A stretch of 64,000 nucleotides of DNA from an uncultured Selenomonas sp. (GCA_900552565.1 USAK01000005.1:1-64000), one strand, 5' to 3'; numbered from the stretch's first letter, positions 26,701-35,210 are shown. Program-made: numbers and translations. Notes: generated by a model not told the origin, from the sequence alone.

Positions 26701-27142
26701 GGAGGCCAAGCGCATCACGACGAAAAAGGGCGATACGATGTGTTTCACGACCATCGAGGATTTCACGGGACAGATGGAGGTCACGGTGTTCCCGCGCACT
26801 TTTTATCAGAATATGAATCTGCTCGTGCCGGATACGGCTGTGGTTATTCAGGGGCATATCGACCTTGCCGATGAAACGGTCAAACTGCTGGCAGACAGTG
26901 TCTGGCCGCTCGCGGATTACCGCTATGCGTATTACATCGAGCTGCCGGCCGGGGGACTCACCGAGGACAAGCGCACGGAGATGAAGAATTTGATTGCCAG
27001 ACATCATGGCAGCCACACTACGTTCTTTCATTCCGGCGGCCATTGGCAGAAGGCGCGTGAGAATTTCTGGCTCGACAATGACAAAGAGACATTCAAAGAG
27101 CTCGAAGCCATTGTCGGTGCGGGCAAGGTCAAAAAGCGGTAA
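23756..27142 (+). CDS. dnaE: DNA polymerase III subunit alpha
   Basis: The catalytic subunit of a replicative polymerase, 1128 residues, DnaE1-like in length. The N-terminal PHP domain is intact (HLHVHTEFSLLDG, ITDHGAMYG). The polymerase core shows GVGPGRGSAAGSIVAYLLG near residue 355 and the catalytic acidic motif MPDIDVDFDY near residue 398. The helix-hairpin-helix region, an OB-fold (TTIEDFTGQMEVTVFPRTF) and a short C-terminal tail follow. ATG 23756 has AAGGAGC upstream. Longer upstream open frame overlaps rnj and is rejected. PolC, the second Firmicute polymerase, is not in this window. Confidence 0.96.
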   Translation: MPFTHLHVHTEFSLLDGASRIKELIKTTKELGMDSIAITDHGAMYGVIDFYKEAKKQGVKPIIGCEVYVAPGARQEHREINGVRYYHLILLAENQTGYRNLVKLVSLANIEGMYYKPRVDKELLRKYHEGIICLSACIAGEIPRALLQDNKERADALVREYLDIFGRDNFFLEIQNHGLPEERKANVGLVELAKKYDVGLVATNDLHYVHREDSEFHDILLCIQMNKTFDDPDRMRFPSDDYYLKSPEEMAALFPDYPEAVANTEKIAARCQVDFEFGHLQLPYYPIPAPYKDDEAYLRHLCEENLLRRYPEVTDKVRERLEYELGIIHRMGYDSYFLIVWDFINYSREHGIGVGPGRGSAAGSIVAYLLGITNLDPLKYDLLFERFLNPERVTMPDIDVDFDYIQRGKVIDYVKERYGYDHVAQIVTFGTMAAKGAIRDVGRVLNLPYAEVSEIAKLVPNELKITLDKAMQESADFRKAYESNPDVKRLIDLARKIEGLPRHSSTHAAGVVIARHPLTDYVPVSISEGTLVTEYDKDHVEELGLLKMDFLGLRTLTVISDALKNIEKSRHEKIDIDKIPLTDAMTSKMLCEGKTGAVFQMESAGMTQLVRDLAPENFADLIPLVALYRPGPLGSGMVEDFIAGRHGEKEVTYMHPLLEPILKETFGVVLYQEQVMQIVQVLAGFTLGQADLLRRAMGKKKHEILMAQKENFLNGCEKNHIEAGLANTIFDLLTHFADYGFNKSHSAAYALVAWQTAYLKAHYPAEFMAAMLTSIMDTPRVSTYIELCRRMGIKILPPDINASSAYFSVDGQAIRFGLAAVKNVGEAAIEKVTNIRREGGPFTSLSDFCRRVDMRVVNRRVVESLIKCGAFDSLGAKRSQLLSILPQTLTEAAQQQKDAMSGQMGLFSEETIEETGMLRLPDIPEAPKAEMLSWEKEATGFYITGHPLDQYTEQLENLPRIGSLQPDAVHDKQVVRIGGMLTEAKRITTKKGDTMCFTTIEDFTGQMEVTVFPRTFYQNMNLLVPDTAVVIQGHIDLADETVKLLADSVWPLADYRYAYYIELPAGGLTEDKRTEMKNLIARHHGSHTTFFHSGGHWQKARENFWLDNDKETFKELEAIVGAGKVKKR

Positions 27143-27146
27143 GTTA

Positions 27147-27175
27147 TTGCGATGGGACAGGGAGAATGATAGAAT
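27147..27175 (+). promoter_or_regulatory. Promoter for the dac-rluB-flavoprotein operon
   Basis: TTGCGA (27147-27152) and TAGAAT (27170-27175) with a 17-base spacer, right after the dnaE stop. Confidence 0.5.
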
Positions 27176-27235
27176 AAGATGTATCTATCATTCCTTTTGA
27201 ATCTTTCGAGGGAATATAAGGAGTTTGAGACTAGA

Positions 27236-28450
27236 TTGAAAAAAAGAAAATTCGCCCATCTGCTGCTCGCCGGAAGCATGGCTTTCACTTTTCTCGTGCC
27301 GCAGCTCATCACGAAGCCGGCACAGGCAGAGGCCGTTTATGATATCCAGGAAATGGCAAGACCGGATATCCCGGGTCTGGTCGTGAGCCCGGATGACCCC
27401 CTGCAGAATCTGACGGCGCGTTCTGCCGTCGTCATCGATGCCGCGTCGAAGCAGGTCATCTACGAGCGCAATAAAGACGAGCGCCGTTTTCCTGCCAGTA
27501 CGACAAAAATCATGACGCTGATTCTGGCACTTGAGAATTCCAATATGGATGACATCGTGACGGTCAGCAGCCGTGCCGCGGGGAAAGAGGGGTCCACGCT
27601 CTGGCTGGAGGCTGGCGAGAAAATCCGCATGGGCGACCTGCTCTACGGTATGATGATGCATTCGGGTAACGATGCGACCGTGGCCGTCGCGGAACATATC
27701 GCTGGTTCTGAAGATAAGTTTGCCGCCATGATGACGGCAAAAGCCCATGAAATCGGTGCGGTCAATACGAATTTTGCCAACGCCAACGGTCTGCCGCGCG
27801 ATGACCATTACACGACAGCGTATGACCTGGCCCTGATTACGGCCTATGGCTACAGCATCCCTGGCTTTGAAGATATCGTCAGCACGAAGGAAACGGACTT
27901 TGACTGGGTCAAGGACCCGTCGCACCACCTGCGCAATGAAAACCAAATGCTCTGGCTTTACCGCGGCAGCAATGGCGTCAAGACAGGGTATACGGACGCT
28001 GCCGGACGCTGTCTCGTTTCCGGGGCCAAGCAGGACGGCCTGCAGCTCGTGGCAGTCGTGCTCGATTCTGTCTATATGTGGAATGATTCCATCAAGCTGC
28101 TCGACTATGGCTTTGCCCATGTTGAGCCGGATACGCTCGTCAATGCGGGCGACATTGTCGATTATGCGTCGGTCTCGGGCGGCACGGGACGCAAACTGCC
28201 GCTAAAGGCAGCCGGCACGCTGACGCTGGCCAAGCTCAAGGACGCGGACAAGCAGTATAAGACACATGTGGAGGTCAAGGACCTGCGTGCCCCCGTTAAG
28301 CAGGGCGATACGGTCGGACGCTATGTCGTAGAGCTCGATGGCAGAGAAGTCGCTTCGACCGACCTCGTAGCCGGTGCCGACATCACGCGCCGTTCGTTCT
28401 TCCTGACGGTCTGGAGCTTCCTGACTTCATTGTTCCACGGAAAGGCGTGA
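27236..28450 (+). CDS. D-alanyl-D-alanine carboxypeptidase (penicillin-binding protein 5 family)
   Basis: This enzyme trims the terminal D-Ala from peptidoglycan stem peptides. Starting at TTG 27236 (AAGGAG upstream), it has a signal peptide (KKRKFAHLLLAGSMAF, cleavage predicted after ITKPAQA). The catalytic S-x-x-K is in FPASTTKIM, SxN in MHSGNDATVA, and KTG in NGVKTGYTDAAG. A PBP5 C-terminal beta domain follows. The last 20 residues (SFFLTVWSFLTSLFHGK) form the amphipathic membrane anchor typical of these enzymes. A longer version from ATG 27179 would put 19 residues before the signal peptide and is less likely. Confidence 0.93.
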   Translation: MKKRKFAHLLLAGSMAFTFLVPQLITKPAQAEAVYDIQEMARPDIPGLVVSPDDPLQNLTARSAVVIDAASKQVIYERNKDERRFPASTTKIMTLILALENSNMDDIVTVSSRAAGKEGSTLWLEAGEKIRMGDLLYGMMMHSGNDATVAVAEHIAGSEDKFAAMMTAKAHEIGAVNTNFANANGLPRDDHYTTAYDLALITAYGYSIPGFEDIVSTKETDFDWVKDPSHHLRNENQMLWLYRGSNGVKTGYTDAAGRCLVSGAKQDGLQLVAVVLDSVYMWNDSIKLLDYGFAHVEPDTLVNAGDIVDYASVSGGTGRKLPLKAAGTLTLAKLKDADKQYKTHVEVKDLRAPVKQGDTVGRYVVELDGREVASTDLVAGADITRRSFFLTVWSFLTSLFHGKA

Positions 28451-28459
28451 GTTTTGCAT

Positions 28460-29209
28460 ATGGGAGAAGAACGTCTGCAGAAAATCATCAGTCAGGCAGG
28501 CATTGCCTCGCGCCGCGCGGCCGAAAAAATGATTCTTGAGGGACGCGTGGCTGTGGACGGGCAGTGCGTGCGGGAACTTGGCACAAAAGTCAATCCGGCA
28601 GAACATGCCATCGTGGTCGATGGCAAAGTCATCACGCAGCAGGAGCATCATGTCTATCTGCTGCTCAATAAGCCGAAAGGCTGTCTTTCGACGGCCAAAG
28701 ACGACCGCGGACGCCGTACGGTGCTGGACCTGCTGCCTGAGGTCCGCGAACGCGTTTATCCGGTGGGACGGCTGGACAACAACACAGAAGGACTTTTGCT
28801 CATTACGAATGACGGCGAACTCATGAACGGTCTGCTGCATCCGAGATTTGAAGTCGAGAAGACATATCATGCACGCGTGACCGGTCGTCTGACTCAGGCA
28901 AAGCTTGCAAAGCTGCGTCAGGGAGTCATGCTCGAAGATGGCATGACGGCACCGGCCAAAGTCAGGGAACTTCCAGAAGTTGAGCAGGGTGAACGGTCCA
29001 AGGGGATTTTTCGCGTGGAAATCACGATTCATGAAGGGCGCAATCGTCAGGTCCGCCGCATGTTCGCGGCGGTGGGCTGCGATGTCAAGGCCCTGAAGCG
29101 CGTGCGGTTTGCCCAGCTGACACTCATCGGCGTGCCGCGCGGCCATCACCGTGTGCTCACGGATGAGGAAATCAATATGCTTTACAGATTGGCGGGATTA
29201 ACGAAATGA
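28460..29209 (+). CDS. rluB: Pseudouridine synthase of the RsuA/RluB family
   Basis: The 249-residue protein begins with an S4 RNA-binding domain (ERLQKIISQAGIASRRAAEK) and continues with the catalytic domain, marked by GRLDNNTEGLLLITNDGEL, which contains the catalytic aspartate. HEGRNRQVRRMFAAVG closes the active site. It should modify 23S rRNA (RluB-type) rather than 16S, judged by its overall resemblance to Bacillus YpuL, but the target uridine is inferred. ATG 28460 is preferred over TTG 28454. It ends by overlapping the next gene by four bases, and is 9 bases downstream of the carboxypeptidase gene. Confidence 0.88.
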   Translation: MGEERLQKIISQAGIASRRAAEKMILEGRVAVDGQCVRELGTKVNPAEHAIVVDGKVITQQEHHVYLLLNKPKGCLSTAKDDRGRRTVLDLLPEVRERVYPVGRLDNNTEGLLLITNDGELMNGLLHPRFEVEKTYHARVTGRLTQAKLAKLRQGVMLEDGMTAPAKVRELPEVEQGERSKGIFRVEITIHEGRNRQVRRMFAAVGCDVKALKRVRFAQLTLIGVPRGHHRVLTDEEINMLYRLAGLTK

Positions 29210-30450
29210 AACAGATTATTGTCGTAGGAGCCGGGCCAGCCGGCATGATGGCAGCAATCCGCGCCGCCGAAAATGGCGCAAATGTCACGCTGCTCGAAAA
29301 AATGAAGAAACCGGGACGCAAGATGATGATTACGGGCAAGGGCCGCTGCAATATCACGAATGCGGCTGACGTACCGGAAATTATCCGCAATATCCATGGC
29401 AACGGTGCTTTCCTCAACAGCTCCATGCGTACATTCGACAATCAGGACGTCATGGAATTTTTCCGTCAGCAGGGCGTGCCTGTCAAGGTAGAGCGCGGCA
29501 ACCGCGTCTTTCCGGTCAGTGACAAGGCACAGGATGCTGTCGATGCCATGGTGCACCGTCTGCATGAGCTCGGCGTAAAAATTGAACTGGAGATGCCTGT
29601 CGCCGATATCCTGACGCAGGATGGACGCGTGGCCGGTGTGCGCACGAAGTCCGGTGCACATTATAAGGCCGATGCCGTGATTCTCGCGGTGGGCGGTGCA
29701 TCGTACCCCGGCACGGGCTCGACGGGCGACGGCTACGAGATGGCGAAAAAGCTCGGCCATACCATTGTGCCGCTGCGTCCATCGCTCGTGCCGCTCGAAA
29801 CGGAAGAAGAATGGGTCAGGGACCTGCAGGGACTTTCGCTGCGCAATGTCCGGGTGACTCTGTTGGCCAACAACGAAAAAGTGCAGGAAATGTTTGGCGA
29901 GATGATGTTCACGCATTTCGGCGTGACGGGGCCCATCATCCTTTCGCTGAGCCGCAAAGCCGCGGAATGTCTCGCCGCAGGGAAGTATGTGGAGATGGAA
30001 ATCAACCTCAAGCCGGCCCTGACGCCGGAAAAACTCGATGCCCGCATCCAGCGCGACTTTGATAAATACATCCGCAAGTCGCTGAAAAACGGCCTTGTCG
30101 ACCTTTTGCCGCACAAAATGATTGAGCCGCTGCTCGATTATGCTTTCCTTGACCCGGACCGTCCGGTCAATCAGGTCACGGCCGCGGAGCGCCACCGCCT
30201 TGTCGAGGTGCTGCAGCATCTCATCCTGATTGTCACGAAAACGCGTCCTTTGTCTGAAGCCATCGTGACGGCCGGCGGCGTGTCGGTGCGCGAAATCAAT
30301 CCCAAGACCATGGAGTCAAAACTCGTGCCGGGACTTTACTTTGCCGGCGAGGTCACGGACGTCGATGCCTATACGGGCGGCTACAACCTGCAGGCGGCGT
30401 TCTCTATGGGAAATGCCGCAGGCTGCTGGAGTGTCTGGAATGACGATTGA
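29206..30450 (+). CDS. NAD(P)/FAD-dependent oxidoreductase, HI0933/BaiN family
   Basis: The 414-residue flavoprotein starts with the dinucleotide motif VVGAGPAGMMAAIRAAENGA, followed by the family signature KPGRKMMITGKGRCNITN near residue 40. The middle carries AVGGASYPGTGSTGDGYEMA, and the C-terminus has GLYFAGEVTDVDAYTGGYN and LQAAFSMGNAAG. Members are annotated as aminoacetone-oxidase-like or BaiN; the true substrate is generally unknown. In Firmicutes it often neighbours pseudouridine synthase or cmk genes, as here. Translation is coupled to rluB by an ATGA overlap. Confidence 0.88.
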   Translation: MKQIIVVGAGPAGMMAAIRAAENGANVTLLEKMKKPGRKMMITGKGRCNITNAADVPEIIRNIHGNGAFLNSSMRTFDNQDVMEFFRQQGVPVKVERGNRVFPVSDKAQDAVDAMVHRLHELGVKIELEMPVADILTQDGRVAGVRTKSGAHYKADAVILAVGGASYPGTGSTGDGYEMAKKLGHTIVPLRPSLVPLETEEEWVRDLQGLSLRNVRVTLLANNEKVQEMFGEMMFTHFGVTGPIILSLSRKAAECLAAGKYVEMEINLKPALTPEKLDARIQRDFDKYIRKSLKNGLVDLLPHKMIEPLLDYAFLDPDRPVNQVTAAERHRLVEVLQHLILIVTKTRPLSEAIVTAGGVSVREINPKTMESKLVPGLYFAGEVTDVDAYTGGYNLQAAFSMGNAAGCWSVWNDD

Positions 30451-30522
30451 GCCCTGTACGATGAGCTGTTATCTGCTTTATTGATATCATTATGTAATCA
30501 TAGACTTAGGGAGGGAACCCTC

Positions 30523-31827
30523 ATGGAAGATACAAAGACGATTGCGAAGGCGAAGCGCGGTCTGCATGGTGAAATCATGATTCCGGGCGATAAGTCCATT
30601 TCCCATCGCAGTGTCATGTTCTCAGCACTCGGGAGCACGCCTGTGCATATCACGAATTTCCTGCACGCGCAGGATTGCCTGTCAACGGCTGCCTGCATGC
30701 GCGCCCTTGGTGCCAGCGTGGAATTTTCCTCGGAAACGGAGCTTACGGTCTGCGGCTGCGGTCTGCACGGCCTGCAGGAACCGGCCACGATTATCGACGC
30801 GGGCAATTCGGGCACGACGCTGCGCCTCATGATGGGCATCTTGGCGCCGCAGCCGTTCCTGACGACTTTCACGGGGGATGCTTCCCTGCACAAGCGGCCG
30901 ATGGGACGCGTCATCAAGCCGCTGCGTCAGATGGGCGCAAAAATTTACGGACGCGAGCAGAATACGAAACTGCCTATCACGATTGTCCCTGCCGAGGGAA
31001 AACTTCATGGCATGGTCTATGAGAGCCCCGTTGCCAGTGCTCAGGTCAAATCGGCCATTCTGCTGGCTGGCATGTATGCCGATGCACCGACAACGGTCGT
31101 CGAGCCGTTCACGTCGCGCGACCACACGGAACGCATGCTGGAAGCCTTTGGCGTGCACACGAAAAAAGAAGGCACGGCCGTGACCATAGAGCCGGTCGAA
31201 GAGTTCAAGGCACCCGAGGCCATTGAAGTGCCGGGAGATATCAGCTCGGCGGCTTATTGGCTCGTGGCAGGTGCTGTTGTTCCAGGGAGCAGCCTGCTCC
31301 TCCGCAATGTCGGCGTCAATCCGACGCGTACGGGCATCCTCGATGTCCTGCGTGATATGGGCGCAGAAATCACACGCGAGAACGAACGCACGAGCGGGGG
31401 CGAGGCAGCCGCGGATATCCGCGTCGAAGCTTCGCAGCTGCACGGCGTTTCCTTTGGTGCGGAAATCATGCCGCGCCTCATCGATGAGATTCCGGTCATC
31501 GCCGTGGCCGCGCTGTTTGCCGAAGGCGATACGGTCATCACGGGGGCGGGGGAGCTGCGCGTCAAGGAGACGGACCGCCTGCAGGCCATCACGGATGAAT
31601 TCAATAAGCTTGCACCGGGTTCGGTAGAAGCGAGCGCCGACGGTCTTGTCATCCATGGCGGCACGAAGGTAAAACACGCATCGTGCTTCTCTTATGATGA
31701 CCACCGCATGGCGATGTCGCTGGCCATTCTCGGCACGGCGGGAGAGGGCGTGACGATAGAGAAACCGGCCTGTGTGAATATCTCGTATCCATCATTCTAT
31801 GGTACACTCAGCAGCCTGCAGGCCTGA
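30523..31827 (+). CDS. aroA: 3-phosphoshikimate 1-carboxyvinyltransferase (EPSP synthase)
   Basis: AroA makes EPSP from shikimate-3-phosphate and phosphoenolpyruvate, the sixth step of the shikimate pathway. The 434-residue protein has the substrate-binding PGDKSISHRSVMFSALG near residue 25 and the second conserved block DAGNSGTTLRLMMGIL near 92. The C-terminal half contains EIMPRLIDEIPVIAVAA and VKETDRL, then DDHRMAMSLAILG. ATG 30523 follows AGGGAGGG. The gene is 51 bases upstream of cmk and probably co-transcribed with cmk and plsC. Confidence 0.96.
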   Translation: MEDTKTIAKAKRGLHGEIMIPGDKSISHRSVMFSALGSTPVHITNFLHAQDCLSTAACMRALGASVEFSSETELTVCGCGLHGLQEPATIIDAGNSGTTLRLMMGILAPQPFLTTFTGDASLHKRPMGRVIKPLRQMGAKIYGREQNTKLPITIVPAEGKLHGMVYESPVASAQVKSAILLAGMYADAPTTVVEPFTSRDHTERMLEAFGVHTKKEGTAVTIEPVEEFKAPEAIEVPGDISSAAYWLVAGAVVPGSSLLLRNVGVNPTRTGILDVLRDMGAEITRENERTSGGEAAADIRVEASQLHGVSFGAEIMPRLIDEIPVIAVAALFAEGDTVITGAGELRVKETDRLQAITDEFNKLAPGSVEASADGLVIHGGTKVKHASCFSYDDHRMAMSLAILGTAGEGVTIEKPACVNISYPSFYGTLSSLQA

Positions 31828-31878
31828 ACGCCTGCAGCAAAAATACAGCTTGCAATCTTGCATTTGGAGGAATCAGTC

Positions 31879-32535
31879 TTGAAGAAACTCGTTGTAGCAA
31901 TCGATGGCCCTGCCGGGGCCGGCAAGAGCACCGTGGCCCAGCTTGCGGCTAAGGAACTTGGCTATACGTACATTGATACGGGGGCGATGTACCGCGCCGT
32001 GGCCTGGAAAGTCCTGCAGCAGGGCGGCGAAGTCACGGATGAACGCATCCTTGCGGTCGTGCCCGACATTGACGTGGACCTTTCCTATGAACAGGGCAAA
32101 ACGACCGTGCGCGTCGACGGCCAGGACGTCACGGGCGAAATCCGCACACCGGAAGTCAGTCATATCGTTTCGAAGGTCGCGGCCCTTGGCCCTGTGCGCG
32201 AAAAAATGGTCGACCTGCAGCGCAAGATGGCCGAGCGCGGCGGCGTGCTCATGGACGGCCGCGATATCGCGACAAATGTCCTGCCAAATGCTGATGTCAA
32301 GATTTATTTGACGGCCTCGATTGAAGAACGCGCAAAGCGCCGCTATAAAGAGCTCTGTGACAAGGGGCTCTCGGTGAAGCTTGCAGAAATCCAGCATGAT
32401 ATTGTGGCGCGCGACAAGGCTGACATGGAGCGCGAGATTTCGCCGCTCGTCCAGGCGGACGATGCGGTGTTGCTCGATACGACGGGCATGTCCATCCCTG
32501 AGGTCGTGCAGAAAATCGTAGGAATGTGCAGGTGA
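31879..32535 (+). CDS. cmk: Cytidylate kinase
   Basis: Cmk phosphorylates CMP and dCMP. The 218-residue protein begins KKLVVAIDGPAGAGKSTVAQ with a clean P-loop, then YIDTGAMYRAVAWK, the CMP-binding region RGGVLMDGRDIATNVLPNAD near residue 130, and the lid segment EERAKRRYKEL. The start is TTG 31879, eight bases after TTGGAGGA. The order aroA-cmk-plsC-ispH-rpsA is a conserved Firmicute gene string and supports all five assignments. Confidence 0.96.
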   Translation: MKKLVVAIDGPAGAGKSTVAQLAAKELGYTYIDTGAMYRAVAWKVLQQGGEVTDERILAVVPDIDVDLSYEQGKTTVRVDGQDVTGEIRTPEVSHIVSKVAALGPVREKMVDLQRKMAERGGVLMDGRDIATNVLPNADVKIYLTASIEERAKRRYKELCDKGLSVKLAEIQHDIVARDKADMEREISPLVQADDAVLLDTTGMSIPEVVQKIVGMCR

Positions 32536-32539
32536 TTTG

Positions 32540-33145
32540 ATGCTTTATTCTATCTTGCGCGTTGTCTTTACGCTGCTGTTCGGCATTGTCTTCCGTACGA
32601 AAACGTATGGGAAGGAAAATCTGCCGGCAGAAGGCCCCGTCATCCTCGCGGCCAATCACCTGAGCAATTGGGACCCGCCGCTCCTCGCGACGTTTATCCT
32701 GCGTCCCGTGAGCTACATGGCCAAGATTGAGCTTTTCGAGCATCCAATCTTTGGCGCGGCCATCCGCAGTTGCCATGCCTTTCCTGTAAAACGCGGCGCG
32801 GCCGACCGCGGTGCCATCAAAGCTGCCCTGCAGGTCCTGAAGATGGGCCATGTACTTGGGCTTTTCCCCGAAGGCACGCGCAGCCGGGATGGCCATCAGC
32901 ATAAGGCAGAGGCCGGTGTCGGCCTCATTGCAGCGATGAGCGGCGCTCCCGTCGTGCCTGCCTGCATTATCGGCACAGACCACATTCTGCAGAACGGCGG
33001 CTTCCTGCCGAAGCTCCGCGTCGCCTACGGCAAGCCCATGTATTTTAAGGGCGACCGCCGCGATAAGGAGCAGCTCGCCGCTTTTTCGCAGGAAATCATG
33101 GCACATATTGCGAAGATGCGGGAAGAAATTGAAAAAATTTCATAA
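32540..33145 (+). CDS. plsC: 1-acyl-sn-glycerol-3-phosphate acyltransferase
   Basis: PlsC adds the second acyl chain in phosphatidic acid synthesis at the membrane. The 201-residue protein has one N-terminal hydrophobic segment, the catalytic NHLSNWDPP (H-x4-D) near residue 40, and the second motif LGLFPEGTRSRDG near 113, plus PVVPACIIG. ATG 32540 is five bases after AGGTGAT. It overlaps no gene but is four bases from the cmk stop, so it is translationally linked. Confidence 0.92.
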   Translation: MLYSILRVVFTLLFGIVFRTKTYGKENLPAEGPVILAANHLSNWDPPLLATFILRPVSYMAKIELFEHPIFGAAIRSCHAFPVKRGAADRGAIKAALQVLKMGHVLGLFPEGTRSRDGHQHKAEAGVGLIAAMSGAPVVPACIIGTDHILQNGGFLPKLRVAYGKPMYFKGDRRDKEQLAAFSQEIMAHIAKMREEIEKIS

Positions 33146-33151
33146 AACCAT

Positions 33152-33180
33152 TTGCCTGACGCCCTTAGGCATGATATACT
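33152..33180 (+). promoter_or_regulatory. Promoter for ispH-rpsA
   Basis: TTGCCT (33152-33157) and TATACT (33175-33180) are separated by 17 bases. A GCCTTCTGGGC hairpin (33200-33211) lies in the short leader. Confidence 0.6.
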
Positions 33181-33245
33181 AGGCTATAGATTGTAAAAAA
33201 GCCTTCTGGGCGTTTTGCAAGAATATGATTTATGGTGGTAGATGT

Positions 33246-34073
33246 ATGGAAGTCATCTTAGCAGATTATCTGGGATTTTGCTACGGCGTCAAGCGCGCCA
33301 TCAAGATTGCCAGGGAAAATGCTTCCGCAGACGGGACCTCCTGTACACTCGGCCCCATCATCCACAATCCGCAGATGGTCGACCGGCTGCGGCGCGAAGG
33401 CGTCGGCTCAGTAAACCGCCTGGAGGATATGGAGAAAGGGACCATCATCATTCGCTCGCACGGCGTAGGCCCGCAGGTCTACGATGAGGCAGAGAAACGC
33501 GGCCTAAACCTGGTCGATGCGACCTGTCCTCATGTCAAGAAAGCACAGCTTTCGGCCAAAGAGCTCGTGGATGAAGGGTACAGTGTGGTCATTATCGGAG
33601 AAAAGGAACATCCGGAGGTCAAGAGTATTTTTGAATGGTCTTCGGGCAAGGCACAGATTGTAGAGACGGAGGAAGAAGCGTCTAAGCTTGAACCCTGCGG
33701 CAAACTCGGCATCGTGTGCCAGACGACATTTTCAGGAGCGCGCTTCCGGCAGATTGTCATGCGTCTTCTGGAGAAGTCAAGGGATATCAGAATCCTGCGA
33801 ACCATCTGTACAGCGACAGACCAGCGACAGGCCGCTGCCATAGATCTTGCCAGCAAGGTTGACCTCATGCTGGTCATCGGCGGCAAGAACAGTGCCAACA
33901 CGACAAGGCTTGCACAGCTTTGTTCCGAAAAGTGCCTGACTTACCATATCGAAACTGCGGCAGAACTGCAGAACGAATGGTTTGACAAAATAAAAAAAAT
34001 TGGTATTACAGCTGGTGCTTCTACACCGGACTGGATTATCAAGGAGGTATATAAAAAGTGTCAGAACAGATGA
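33246..34073 (+). CDS. ispH: 4-hydroxy-3-methylbut-2-enyl diphosphate reductase
   Basis: IspH performs the last step of the methylerythritol isoprenoid pathway using an iron-sulfur cluster. The 275-residue protein shows the three cluster cysteines in GFCYGVKRAI, DATCPHVKKAQ and TICTATDQRQ, and the substrate motif ILRTICTATD. ATG 33246 seems right because catalytic sequence begins at once (EVILADYLGFCYG), but the ribosome site is weak and ATG 33225 is possible. In several related Firmicutes IspH is fused to ribosomal protein S1. Here the genes overlap by 16 bases in different frames and keep separate starts. Confidence 0.94.
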   Translation: MEVILADYLGFCYGVKRAIKIARENASADGTSCTLGPIIHNPQMVDRLRREGVGSVNRLEDMEKGTIIIRSHGVGPQVYDEAEKRGLNLVDATCPHVKKAQLSAKELVDEGYSVVIIGEKEHPEVKSIFEWSSGKAQIVETEEEASKLEPCGKLGIVCQTTFSGARFRQIVMRLLEKSRDIRILRTICTATDQRQAAAIDLASKVDLMLVIGGKNSANTTRLAQLCSEKCLTYHIETAAELQNEWFDKIKKIGITAGASTPDWIIKEVYKKCQNR

Positions 34074-35119
34074 ACATGGAAGAATTATTAGCGCAGGAGT
34101 CTATGCCGGATCTCCAGGAACGCACTACGGTAAAAGGTAAAGTCGTTCAGGTAAACCGCGACGAGGCTTATGTTGATATCGGATACAAGCAGGAGATTCC
34201 TATTCCGAAGCGCGAGCTGGCTTATCCGGCTCCGGAGTCCGCAGAAGATGTTGTCAAAGTTGGCGACGAGATCGATGTTTACATCGTATCCCTCGGCGGC
34301 GACAACGGCGGTATCCTCTCCAAAGTCAAGGCTGACCGCATGGTCGCTTGGAAAGAGATGGAGAAGAAGAAAGAAGCAGATGAGACGGTTCAGGCTCATA
34401 TCACTCAGGTAGTCAAGGGCGGCCTTGTTGCTTCCGTTGAAGGCCTGCGCGGCTTCATTCCGGCATCCCAGATGGAACTCCATTTCGTCAAGGATCTCTC
34501 CGTTTATGTTGGCCAGACGGTCGATGCTAAGATCATCGAGATCGATGTTCACAAGCAGCGCCTCGTCCTTTCCCGCCGTGCTATCCTCGAAGCTGAGCGC
34601 GCTAAGAAAGAAGCAGAAGTCTTCGCTACGCTCGAAGCTGGCCAGACGGTACGCGGTACGGTTAAGCGCCTCGTTGACTACGGTGCTTTCATCGATATCG
34701 GCGGCGTAGACGGTCTTGCTCATATCTCCGACCTCGCTTGGCACCGTGTTAAGCATCCGTCGGATGTTCTCGAAGTTGGTCAGGAACTCGACGTTTACGT
34801 CAAGAGCGTTGACCCGGAGAGCAAGCGTATTTCGCTGTCCGTTAAAGACACGATGCGTGACCCGTGGTATGACCATGCTGAGAAGTACAGCGAAGGCCAG
34901 ATCATCGAAGGCAAAGTCATCAAACTGACGGACTTCGGTGCATTCATGGAAATCGAGCCGGGCTTTGACGGCCTGATCCCGATGGGCGAACTCGCTGATA
35001 AGCGCATCGAGCGCGCTGACGAAGCCGTTCATGTCGGCGACGAAGTACGCGTTAAGATCCTGCGCATCGACACGAAGCGCAAACGCATTTCGCTGTCCAT
35101 CACGAAAGCTCGTGACTAA
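34058..35119 (+). CDS. rpsA: 30S ribosomal protein S1 homologue with four S1 domains
   Basis: The 353-residue protein contains four S1 RNA-binding domains, beginning near residues 20, 108, 193 and 278; the last two are the most canonical (VDYGAFIDIGGVDGLAHISD and LTDFGAFMEIEPGFDGLIPM). E. coli S1 has six, and Firmicute forms commonly have four. It starts at GTG 34058, nine bases after AAGGAGGT inside the end of ispH. Codon use differs sharply from its neighbours: GCT, GTT and GTA are frequent where other genes use GCC and GTC, as expected for a highly expressed gene. Confidence 0.92.
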   Translation: MSEQMNMEELLAQESMPDLQERTTVKGKVVQVNRDEAYVDIGYKQEIPIPKRELAYPAPESAEDVVKVGDEIDVYIVSLGGDNGGILSKVKADRMVAWKEMEKKKEADETVQAHITQVVKGGLVASVEGLRGFIPASQMELHFVKDLSVYVGQTVDAKIIEIDVHKQRLVLSRRAILEAERAKKEAEVFATLEAGQTVRGTVKRLVDYGAFIDIGGVDGLAHISDLAWHRVKHPSDVLEVGQELDVYVKSVDPESKRISLSVKDTMRDPWYDHAEKYSEGQIIEGKVIKLTDFGAFMEIEPGFDGLIPMGELADKRIERADEAVHVGDEVRVKILRIDTKRKRISLSITKARD

Positions 35120-35156
35120 TCCGGACACTGCGTCTAAAATAAGATAAGACATTCTG

Positions 35157-35190
35157 AGGAGTGATGATTTATGCATCACTCCTTTGTTTG
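35157..35190 (+). terminator. Terminator after rpsA
   Basis: AGGAGTGATG (35157-35166) pairs with CATCACTCCT (35174-35183), followed by TTGTTTG. Confidence 0.75.
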
Positions 35191-35210
35191 TAGTGTAAGA
35201 GAGTAAGAAA

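Noticed and set aside
34041..34073. An IspH-S1 fusion protein
   Set aside because: The frames differ, ispH has its own stop, and rpsA has its own consensus ribosome site and GTG.
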